The notes under the pieces were generated by a model that had not been told where the DNA came from, ran no database searches, and was given only the letters and a program-made list of their open reading frames with translations. From contig JALMGJ010000015.1 in assembly GCA_023362775.1 (NCBI GenBank), forward strand, positions 13,006,501-13,070,500: a stretch of 64,000 nucleotides of DNA. The letters are read 5' to 3'. This stretch comes from Charina bottae. Taxonomy: Eukaryota; Chordata; Lepidosauria; Squamata; Charinaidae. How positions within the stretch are numbered: the stretch's first letter is position 1; every line of letters begins with the position of its first letter. The position numbers were made by a program, and so were the translations under genes. Below, one piece after another: positions 1-8,600 of this stretch.

Positions 1-648
1 GGCCCCAGTTTGGGGAAAGGGCATAGGGGTCAAACCAGGCAGCCATGACAGCCAAGCAAAAAATTAGCACCTGGGACCGAATCTTCTGAGAATCGATTAA
101 CTTGCATTCCTGACCCACGAAGCTGAAGTGAGTCACATTTTTGGTGGGTGCCTGTTTTTCATTTAAAATTTTGAAGGCTATCCAGGGCAGAAGTACTATT
201 TATATACAATTCTAATTAGGACATTAATTTATGAAAGATGCCTTCGGAATGTTAATAATTTAATTGCTTTGATGCCTGAGCTGCAGAAATCTCATTTACG
301 ACTAAATGTGATTATCTCTCAAAATGTATCCCTAACCGGTTCTCATACGAGTTTTAAGCAAAACACGACAGATTTCATTGGGGTTTTCTTTTCTTTGTTT
401 TTCTTTCTGCTTTCCTTAATCGTGATCCTGCCAAGGCACTCAGACGGAACCACGCTAGTCAATTTTCCTTGAAACAGTAAATCAATAGTAATATCCATAA
501 ATATCTCACTCTTAATGGATTTCCTGGGGACCCAAATTCACTGGAAACATGTCAGATCCATTTTAGAGCTAGTATTTTAGAAAGAGCAGATACGGAGTAA
601 AAAAATAATAATATGCAGACAGACTCTATTTGGCTGCCCTGTGTAATA

Positions 649-800
649 GCTTAGGGTTTGTTTGTTTGTTTGTTTGTCTGTTTATTTATTTGGTAAATTT
701 ATAGGTCACCCATCTCATACACATGACTCTGGGCGGCTCACAATTAACATAGAATAAAAAAGAATAAAAACAACCAGAGTTAAAAACAACAAAAATATCA
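649..800 (-). mobile_element. LINE 3' end (CR1/L2-type), minus
   Basis: A (TTTG/TTTA)n run then the complement of the shared 3' UTR (catgactctgggcggctcac). Confidence 0.6.
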
Positions 801-1571
801 TTCAAATAGCAGCCAAGAAGACTCTCAACCACAGACATGCTATGTTATGTATTATTTCAGTTAATATAATCGATGGTGGATGGGGTCTGCATTTAAATAG
901 CAGCCCTCTCTCCTTGACATTAAGAGCGGCACCTTCGTTTAATGCTTCCTGCTCCTTGAAAAAGAACCATTCTGTTTAGGAAAGTGATGATTTCAGACAG
1001 TATAAAACATACTTGACCTCCTACTTCACCTGCTGCATCAGTTGGTTTCAATTTTATTACCTCTCATTTCCCTTTGGAATGGATGTCTGTCTGCTATTGT
1101 TCTGAATTAATTGATAGCCCTGAATAGTACGAGAGCATGAAAGGGAGGGGTGTCCGTGTTGTGGGGAGGACAGGGGGGATCTGCAAGATGGCGGGCAGAC
1201 TGTTGTGATGGAAGTCTTTTTGTACACACAAAGGCTTCATTTGTGAGGTTGTGCCTGCCAACTTGCAGGTTTTGACACCCAGCTCCCCATGGATGATGCC
1301 CCTGAAAAGGACAGAATAAATAATTTTGTGTAAAAATAGACAGATACGTTTAATTGCTTTCAAGGGGTTATTCCCCTTTCCTTCACTTTTGTTCCTAAGG
1401 CCACCCTTCCATGAAACCCATATTGTGGGTTTCTTTTTTTTAAAAAAAGTAGATGCTGCCTAGTTTAGAAGAAATAACTCACTGTTGTTGGGAAAAGCAA
1501 CATTGTGCAAAGCAGAGCAAGAGGCAATAAAAGAAATTAAAGGCAGGAGATATGAGAAAAGGAAAGGAAAT

Positions 1572-1938
1572 ACAGGTAGTCCTCGACTTATGACAATTCG
1601 GAGTGGAACTTCCATTGCTAAGCAAGGCAGTCGTTAAGTGAGTCACGCCCAATTTTACGACCTTTTCTGCCATGGTCATTATGTGAATCCAGCTTCCCCC
1701 ATTGACATTGCTTGTCAGAAGCCAGCTGTGAAGGTTGCAAAAGGCGATCACATGACTCCGGGATGCTGCAACCATCGTAAGTAGATGCCGTTTGCCAAGC
1801 ACCTGAATTTTGATCATCTGACTGCAGGGACACGGCAACGGTCGTAAGTGCAAGGACCAGTCGTAAATCACTTTTTTTAGCGCCATGGTAACTTCGAACG
1901 GTCGCTAAACGAATGGTCGTAAGTCAAGAACTACCTAT
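1572..1938. mobile_element. TA-flanked MITE (TACAGGTAGTCCTC family)
   Basis: The 5' end is tacaggtagtcctcgac and the 3' end is the inverted caagaactaccta. The inner sequence (ccattgacattgcttgtcag, then gatcacatgac blocks) is shared with the other six copies. Confidence 0.8.
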
Positions 1939-2270
1939 AGAGCTGAATCTACTATATACTAACACCATTCACTAGACCTTTTTAACCTTGCACACCATCC
2001 TTCCACTACACCCAACACCAATTTACTGTATATATTGCCTTTTTTTTCCTTTAAACATCTCACCTCCTCCTTTTTGAAGATTTCATTAACTCCCTCCTGC
2101 TGAAACTTTCTCCATCTTCCCCTTCCTCTCCACCCGTTCACTCTTTCTTCTGTATTTGTTTTGCTGTTTGATGCTTCATTTTCTCTATACAACTAAACCA
2201 TCCCAAAGAACCTCTTTTGTACAGCTATATATGAGGGGCAGAGCTAAGCAGCGGCTTTGCTTTCTTTCAG

Positions 2271-2619
2271 ATACGATGAGTGCGTTGGGCCTGGAGCAGC
2301 GCAAATCTATCTCCCCACCGAGGACCCTCCCCCTTATTCTCTGATAGACCCTTGTCGGCAGAATGATGTGGCTATAAACAGTCCCTCGGAAGAAAGGGGA
2401 TCCACCAGAACGACCATGGGAAGGGATCCTGAGGATTTGGGTAGGTCACAGGACCTGCATCAGCCTTCCATCTCCTGGCCATCATCATTCCCAACAGACG
2501 CTGCCCCTCCGTACGAGGTCGTCGCGCGCGAACAGAACGTTCCTCTGCTGCAAATCCCACCGGCTCTACTGAAAGACTCGGCAGACCACCATCAGACACT
2601 GTTCAACAGAATAATGTAA
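2271..2619 (+). CDS. BEAN1: BEAN1, last coding exon (partial gene)
   Basis: BEAN1 (brain-expressed, associated with NEDD4) is a small membrane protein that binds WW domains of the ubiquitin ligase NEDD4. Only the C-terminal coding exon is here. The acceptor ends at 2270 (a pyrimidine run then CAG) and the frame gives YDECVGPGAAQIY, a close match to the vertebrate BEAN1 tail, ending at the TAA at 2617-2619. Two PPxY motifs are visible, PPPY (about 2326-2337) and APPY (about 2503-2514), which are the expected NEDD4-binding sites. The earlier exons with the membrane span are outside the window. The middle of this exon is poorly conserved and serine/proline rich. The neighbouring TK2 and CMTM genes support the orthology because they flank BEAN1 in mammals. 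An in-frame ATG at 2257 lies in the intron and is not a start. Confidence 0.9.
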
Positions 2620-2868
2620 ACCAATTACCCCAGGGAGACATCGGAAGGAAACGTTCAAGCTGACGGCAGGGTGATCACCTGGAAAGATGAATTGGTCACC
2701 CACCCACCTATGTACTTGCAACAAAACTTTTCTCTTTTTCTACTCGGAACAGGGCTAGGCTGGGTTGGTTTTGGAGATACGGGTTTTGTTTTGTTAGTAG
2801 AACATTTTTGAAAGTTTGCCTGTCTATGTCTTTTGCACTGTTTCCTCCCCCACCCTGAACATTTAAAA

Positions 2869-3003
2869 CACTCTTTCTCAACCTTGGCCACTTTAAGATG
2901 TGTGGACTTCAACTCCCAGAACTCCCCAGCCAGCCTTGCTGGCTGCGGAATTCTGGGAGTTGAAGTCCACACATCTTAAAGTGGCCAAGGTTGAGAAACA
3001 CTG
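2869..3003. mobile_element. Palindromic hAT-type MITE with 8-bp TSD
   Basis: The two arms are nearly perfect reverse complements, starting with a CAGTGTTTCTCAACC-like terminus and ending in GGTTGAGAAACACTG. The 8-bp direct repeat atttaaaa lies immediately on both sides (2861-2868 and 3004-3011). Eight-base duplications and the CAGTG terminus fit the hAT superfamily. It sits in the BEAN1 3' flank. Confidence 0.88.
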
Positions 3004-3235
3004 ATTTAAAACAATAAAAGCAATGCTAGGGAAAGCAGGCCTCTCCAAAGCATTTTAAAATGTCTCTTGCTCACCCAGAGGCATAGGGAACTTTCAATCC
3101 TTGTTGGGCCTTCCCTGGTTTTTGGGGAAAAGGGAATATTTTTTAAAAAAATATTTTAAGCACCGCTTGTAAGTGGTAGGCATAAATAACAGAGGAATGG
3201 ATTCTTTGTAACTTTTGAGAAAATGTGGATTGGGT

Positions 3236-3462
3236 TTACAAAACACACTAGGCTAAATCCAGGAGGCTGTGAGTTCTAGTCCCGCCGTAGGCATGAAAGC
3301 TGGCTGGGTGACCTTGGGCCAGTCACTCTCTCTCAGCCCAACTCACCTCACAGGGTGGTTGTTGTGGGGAAAATAGGAGGAGGAAGGAGTATTTGGTATG
3401 TTCGCCGCCTTGAGTTATTTATAAAAATAATAAAGGCGGGATAAAAAAAATAATAAAATAAA
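3236..3462 (+). mobile_element. Sauria-type tRNA-derived SINE
   Basis: It has the tRNA-like head remnant (gagttctagtcccgccgtag), the conserved middle (ggctgggtgaccttgggcc, then a CA-rich segment) and the 3' tail with gccttgagttatttataaa followed by A-rich sequence. This is the structure of Sauria SINEs, whose tails resemble Bov-B LINEs. The 5' end is worn. Confidence 0.75.
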
Positions 3463-3900
3463 ATGTAGGCTGGCTCAGCGTGGTATGGGAAAATAGCCAT
3501 CCTCAAGCCAACCAGTCTGTCGATCAACACTACCTACCTCGCAGGATAGTTGGGAAGCTAGTAAAATAGGGAGAAGGCCATCTATGTTGCTCTGAGGTCT
3601 GTGGAGTGAGTTCACGATGATGACGATGATTCAATTTATGTACCAAAATATAATGATTCTCCAACTAATAATGGTTATCCACCACAGGTTTTCAGAGAAG
3701 GAATCTCGGAGTATCTCAGATCATTCATTTGTTTACGAGAAGCCGATTTTTCTGAGCTGTAACTCTGGATTCTAGAAACTAGTTTGCTTATCTCCTTCCA
3801 TGGTGTTTTGCAAGCAGGAAGCAAAAGAGTTGTTTTGCTGTGCCTTTAGGACTAAAATCTCTGCTTCAGTTCTCGCTGGGTTGCTACTATATTGTTGTTT

Positions 3901-3923
3901 TGCTGCTGCTGCTGCTGCTGCTG
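3901..3923 (+). repeat. Short CTG/CAG trinucleotide repeat
   Basis: About seven uninterrupted CTG units lie in the BEAN1 to SPATA2-like spacer. No coding frame is supported across it. Confidence 0.85.
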
Positions 3924-4156
3924 TTTCTGTCCTACAAAACATCCTGCTATTCATCATTAGAGAGTTTTAACCTGAGTATTTTCTCAGCTTTTACAAAATC
4001 ATATTCTTGCCTATCCTGCTCTGGCCATTCCTTTGCCCTCTCCCACTGAGCCCAATTTCAGTTCCTTAAGGCTGGGCTGTCCAACCTAAGTCCAGCTGCC
4101 TTGGAAAATGTTGGCCGTGGCCGCCAGAAGTCCTCCAAAACTTTCTATCCAAACTT

Positions 4157-4181
4157 TGTGTGTGTGTGTGTGTGTGTGTGT
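4157..4181 (+). repeat. (TG)n microsatellite
   Basis: An uninterrupted alternating TG run of about 24 bases. Confidence 0.9.
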
Positions 4182-4220
4182 TTTAATTTGACAGAAGGGG
4201 AAAATGGCACACCGGGGAAG

Positions 4221-4610
4221 TACAGGTAGTCCTCGCTTAATGACCACAATTGGGACCGGAATTTTGGTTGCTAAGCGAAGCAGTTATTAAGCGAATCTGA
4301 CCCGATTTTACGACTTTTTTTGTGGTGGTCATTAAGTGAATCACTGTGGGCATTAAGCGAACCATGTGGTTGTTAAGCGAATCAAGTGGTTCCCCATTGA
4401 TTTTGCTTGCCAGAAGCTGGCTGGGAAGGTTGAAAATGGTGACCACATGACCATGTGACACTGGAACGGTCATAAATGCGAACTGGTTGCCAAGTGCCCA
4501 AATCATGATCACGTGACCACAGGGACGCTGTGACGGTTGTCAGTTTTTTCAGCACCGTTATAAGTCTGAACCATCATTAAACAAATGGTCATTAAGCGAG
4601 GACTACCATA
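4221..4610. mobile_element. TA-flanked MITE (TACAGGTAGTCCTC family), interrupted by a SINE
   Basis: It starts TACAGGTAGTCCTC and ends with the inverted form GAGGACTACC. The last bases of the expected terminus (ctgta) reappear after the adjoining SINE at about 4942, so the SINE inserted into the terminal repeat of this MITE. The family recurs at six other places in the window. Confidence 0.82.
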
Positions 4611-4943
4611 GGGGCACGATGGCTCAGTGGGTAAGACGCCAGGCTTGTAGATCGGAAAGTCGCAAGTTCGGAGGTTCGAATCCCTAGTCCCGCGTGACGG
4701 AGTGAGCTCCCACACTCGCCCCAGCTCTTGCCAACCTAGCAATTCGAAAGCATGCAAATGCAAGTAGATGAATAGGTACCACTTTGGTGGGTAGGTAACA
4801 GTGTTCCGCGCGCGTCATGCCGGCCACATGACCGTGGAAGCGTCTTCGGACAACGCTGGCTCTTCGGCTAACAAACGGAGATGAGCACCGGCCCCTAGAG
4901 TCGGACACGACTGTGCAGGGGAAACCTTTACCTTTACCTTACC
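4611..4943 (+). mobile_element. tRNA-derived SINE with ACCTTT tail
   Basis: The head contains polymerase III promoter-like boxes, with an A-box region in tggctcagtgggtaagacgc and a B-box ggttcgaatcc. The body includes gagcaccggcccctagagtc and the tail is (ACCTTT)n. It lies on the plus strand and has inserted in the end of the preceding MITE. Confidence 0.85.
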
Positions 4944-5424
4944 TGTAAACATAAACTCCATGCCATTATATTTAACTAAACCTTTCAATCAAGTCAAATT
5001 TTGTTTTCGTCCTACCCCATTTATTTTTGGAAGCGCAATCACCAAAGATGGAAGTGTGGCCCTTAGCCTGACATAGGATGCTCATTCCTCGCTACAGCCC
5101 CAATGCACTAGGTCTCTACGTCTTCCCCCTTGTAGCCACTTCCTGTTTGACAAGGGTAAGCGAGCAAGCAGTGATCACAAGCAGGAATTGCCGGGATGTG
5201 CAAAACCCTCCCCTAGAATTCTCATCAATGACAAGAGAATTCTTGGCAAGTTCAATAATGATGCTGAAAGTCACTAAAAAGGTAGACGTCAAGATGACCT
5301 GGAGAGTTACATCTGAAAATTCCAGATGTGAACCTGATTTTTAAAAATCTCTAATTCTTATTTTTAATATTTTTTCATTCCTTCTTGACTTCATTCATTG
5401 TACTATATGTTGACTTTTCTCAGA

Positions 5425-5595
5425 ACCCCAGGGTTCTCCCCTAAATGCATTCCCACAACAGCAACCCTAGGGAATGGGTTGGGCTGAGGGTGATTGGCCT
5501 AGAATTACCCTGCCAAATCTCTGGTCAAGGGGGGATTGAATGTGGGCCTCCCCAGCCCAAAGGTCTGAACCATTACACTGGCATAGCTCTTCCCA
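5425..5595 (-). mobile_element. Degraded SINE, minus orientation
   Basis: Reading the minus strand, this resembles the body of the Sauria-type SINE (the reverse of ggttgggctgagggtgattgg, then a tRNA-like remnant near the high end). It is diverged, so the family assignment is tentative. Confidence 0.45.
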
Positions 5596-5874
5596 TCTGT
5601 TTTCAGTCCCATTCTTCCTACACATCGTAGTAAGAGTCTAATATACCTTGTTTTGCCCTGTTTGTCTTTTAGCAACCTTTAGGAATGTAGCAGCAGAAAG
5701 GTGGCATCTGCCTCTGAATACAGAAGGCTACATACTGTAAAGCATGGGATTCACTTAACAATTAAATGCAAAAACAAAAAACACCAGTCTGTGATGATTC
5801 TTTATGCAGCATTAACATAAGGAGAATTGTACTTCATGCCACTATTTAAATGACAGATATTTGATTGTATAATG

Positions 5875-6321
5875 CAGAGCTTTCCAAACTTTTCATGTTG
5901 GTGACACACTTTTTAGACATGCATCATTTCGCGACACACTCTTACAGCAGGGCACAAGGCAGGCACTAGGACCTGCGCGGAATCCTGGCAGGGCAGGTTT
6001 GGAGGCAGCCAGGCACAAGGCAGGCACTAGGACCTGCGTGGAATCCTGGCAGGGCATGTTTGGAGGCAGCCAGGCACAAGGCAGGCACTAGGACCTGTGC
6101 GGAATCCTGGCAGGGCAGGTTTGGAGGCAGCCAGGCACAAGGCAGGCACTAGGACCTGTGCGGAATCCTGGCAGGGCAGGTTTGGAGGCAGCCAGGCACA
6201 AGGCAGGCACTAGGACCTGCGCGGAATCCTGGCAGGGCTCGGTGGCAGCAGCAGCCGCGACACACCCAGACACTGCAGCCGACACACTAACGTGTCCCGA
6301 CACACAGTTTGGAAAGCTCTG
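5875..6321. mobile_element. hAT-type non-autonomous element with internal 61-bp tandem array
   Basis: It begins cagagctttccaaac and ends with the inverted gtttggaaagctctg. A perfect 8-bp duplication gtataatg flanks it (5867-5874 and 6322-6329), which is diagnostic of hAT integration. Inside, a 61-bp unit containing ggcacaaggcaggcactagg starts at 5951, 6012, 6073, 6134 and 6195. The two sister copies at 34751 and 42617 carry only one or about two units. Confidence 0.9.
5951..6240 (+). repeat. 61-bp tandem repeat, five units
   Basis: Unit starts are at 5951, 6012, 6073, 6134 and 6195, and the units differ at only a few positions. It lies wholly inside the hAT-type element at 5875-6321, so the array arose after or during amplification of the element. 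Confidence 0.9.
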
Positions 6322-6867
6322 GTATAATGATTCCAGAGAGAAGAACAAAAAAAATACATGGATAGCTTTTATACATGAAACCAGCCTCTTTGGGGTTAGA
6401 AATATTCTAGCAATTCAAATTCACATGGAATAACTCTTCGGCCAAATCTTAAATACTGAATGATTCAAAAGCTTGCTCTATATTTCTTATTATATGTAAT
6501 TGGATGTTCCAAAAGTTAACAGGTTATTCCAAAGCTCAGTCCTTGGCTTGTATCCATGCTAGACATTATACATCATGTATTATACATTATACATAAAATA
6601 CTAACATTATAAACGGCCTCCTGACATGAAAACATACTTTCACATTGTATGAAACAGAATTCACAAGATGTTTGCATTTTGCTTATTTGAAGTCATCATT
6701 TATCCGTAATGTTTCGGAGTGTTTTTTTTTAACCCTTCCACAACTTATGGAGGTGCCAGCAGTTCTAGGAAAAGTTCAGCAGCATTTTTTGACGTTGTGC
6801 ATCACAACCAAGTTATGGAAAGTGATGCCTTTAGAGGTCTCATAAGAGTAACTGGGGTTTTTTTTAG

Positions 6868-7435
6868 ATTTTTTTATCCTGCCTTTATTATTATTTATAA
6901 ATAACTCAAGGCGGCGAACATACCTAATACTCCTTCCTCCTATTTTCCCCACAACAACCCTGTGAGGTGAGTTGGGCTGAGAGTGAGTGACTGGCCCAAG
7001 GTCACCCAGCCGGCTTTCATGCCTAAGGCGGGACTAGAACTCTCAGACTCCTGGTTTGCCATTGGCTCCTTCCTAGGGCTGGGAGAGAGTGACTGGCCCA
7101 AGGTCACCCAGCCGGCTTTCATGCCTAAGGCGGGTCTAGAACTCACAGACTCCTGGTTTGCCATTGGCTCCTTCCTAGGGCTGGGAGAGAGGGACTGGCC
7201 CAAGGTCACCCAGCCGGCTTTCATGCCTAAGGCGGGACTAGAACTCTGAGTCTCCTGGTTTGCCATTGCCTCCTTCCTAGGGCTGAGAGACAGGGACTGG
7301 CCCAAGGTCACCCAGCCGGCTTTCATGCCTAAGGCGGGACTAGAACTCTCAGTCTCCTGGTTTGCCATTGGCTCCTTCCTAGGGCTGGGAGAGAGTGACT
7401 GGCCCAAGGTCACCCAGCCGGCTTAGCCACTAGAC
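6868..7435 (-). mobile_element. Sauria-type SINE with internally amplified 102-bp unit
   Basis: Read on the minus strand, the SINE tail (the complement of aataactcaaggcggcgaac) is at the low-coordinate end. The head side has been expanded into roughly four and a half tandem copies of a 102-bp unit between about 6990 and 7425. Because 102 is a multiple of three, the array forms a long open frame with a 34-residue period, but that is a by-product of the repeat and not a gene. Confidence 0.85.
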
Positions 7436-7558
7436 CAGTGTTTCTCAACCTTGTGGACTTGAAGATGTGTGGACTTCAACTCCAGCATGGCTGGCTGGGG
7501 AATTCTGGGAATTCTTGAAGTCCACACATCTTCAAGTTGACAAGGTTGAGAAACACTG
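7436..7558. mobile_element. Palindromic hAT-type MITE
   Basis: The termini are cagtgtttctcaacc and ggttgagaaacactg with inverted arms. The flanks cactagac and catcagac are an imperfect 8-bp duplication. It abuts the amplified SINE. Confidence 0.82.
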
Positions 7559-7729
7559 CATCAGACCTAACTGGCTCTCAATCAATGTTCCAAACACCTA
7601 CGAATCTAGGAAGAGTTTGCCGGATCGGCCAAGCGCTCAGCTAATCCGGCATTCTAGGTCCCAGAATGGCATATAGAGATAACCCCAAAATACTGGACTC
7701 ACGGGGTTGCATTTTAACTGGCTTCCCAG

Positions 7730-8600
7730 CTCTGAAAGAAGAGCGCCGCTCTATCAGCGCGCACTTCGACTGGCCCCGCTCCAGGCGTGGGCGTCGGGGC
7801 GAGTGTCCCATGGCTTAGCCGGCTGCACCGACACGTAAAAACCACCAGCCATCACGCATGGTGGCACTTCTTGAGTTGAATGCCCGCAGCTGGCCACGCC
7901 AGTCTCCTCCGGGCTGCGTTTGAGCGCAACTTCCCTCTTTCCTCCGGCTTCACTTTTGCTTTGCCGCACCGCCCATTTCCCGGTTCCAGGCGAGCCCGAA
8001 GTGAAAGCAACGAACGCCCAACTTTTTGCACCGCTTTGAGCGACAGCAGGCGCAACCACTGGCATCGCGGGTAGGGCAACTACCAGGCCAATGGCGGCCT
8101 CCTTCGCCGCTGCCCCCGCCCCCGAGAGCCAAAATAGGCCGAACGTGTGAGCCGCCGCTTCCGTGTCTTGGGAAGCTGGTTAAAGCGCTGCGGGCTTCCC
8201 CATTTGTCGGCTCTGCTTAAGCGCGGCGCCAGGTCAGGAAAGTCCCGCGGAGGCCAAAATGAGGAGCTCCCCGTCGGCGGGCGCGCTGCGCGAAGTTTTG
8301 CGAGACTACCTGGCTTTCTACCGCGCCAACTGGGCGGAAGGGAAACTTCGCCTTTGCAACGAAGCGCCGCTGAAAAGCCGAGCGGGGCGCCTGCGGGTCT
8401 CCGACGCGGGCAAGTGGGACGTGGGCGCGATCGCGGAGACCTGCTGGAGGATGCGCGGCGAGCGCGAGGGAGGCTCCGTCTTCCAAAAACTGAGCCAGGC
8501 CTTCGGCTACCTGGAGCTGCTGTGTGTCAACCTTTTCCTCTCGCCCTGGAGGAAGGAAATCAAGTCGCTGAAGGTAAAGCGGGGCTGAGCCGGAAGGAAG
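7730..8600 (+). promoter_or_regulatory. CpG-island promoter of the SPATA2-like gene
   Basis: The stretch is GC-rich and dense in CpG, in contrast to its AT-rich surroundings, and it runs into coding exon 1. A CCAAT box is at 8088-8092, about 170 bases before the ATG. No TATA box is evident. The exact transcription start cannot be read. Confidence 0.7.
8259..8573 (+). CDS. SPATA2-like, coding exon 1
   Basis: 105 codons from the ATG at 8259 to AAG, followed by the donor GTAAAG at 8574. It ends in phase 0 inside the PUB domain (PWRKEIKSLK). Confidence 0.88.

Larger units (their letters stand above)
1..2270. other. BEAN1 intron sequence
   Basis: This is the sequence upstream of the last BEAN1 exon. 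I found no exon-like frame encoding the membrane segment or histidine/arginine-rich stretch expected of BEAN1, so those exons should lie before the window. It holds a LINE 3' end near 649-800 and one copy of the TA-flanked MITE at 1572-1938. The other open frames are short and unremarkable. Confidence 0.6.

Noticed and set aside
1..2270. Earlier BEAN1 exons
   Set aside because: No frame with the membrane segment, His-rich region or SPPGYEE-type sequence was found with splice sites, so they are taken to be outside.
5951..6240. CRISPR-like regularly spaced repeat
   Set aside because: The units are head-to-tail without unique spacers and lie inside a hAT-type transposon of a vertebrate genome.
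6940..7413. 157-codon open frame with a 34-residue repeat on the minus strand
   Set aside because: It is the translation of a tandemly amplified Sauria-type SINE segment (102 bp = 34 codons) and ends in the SINE tail.
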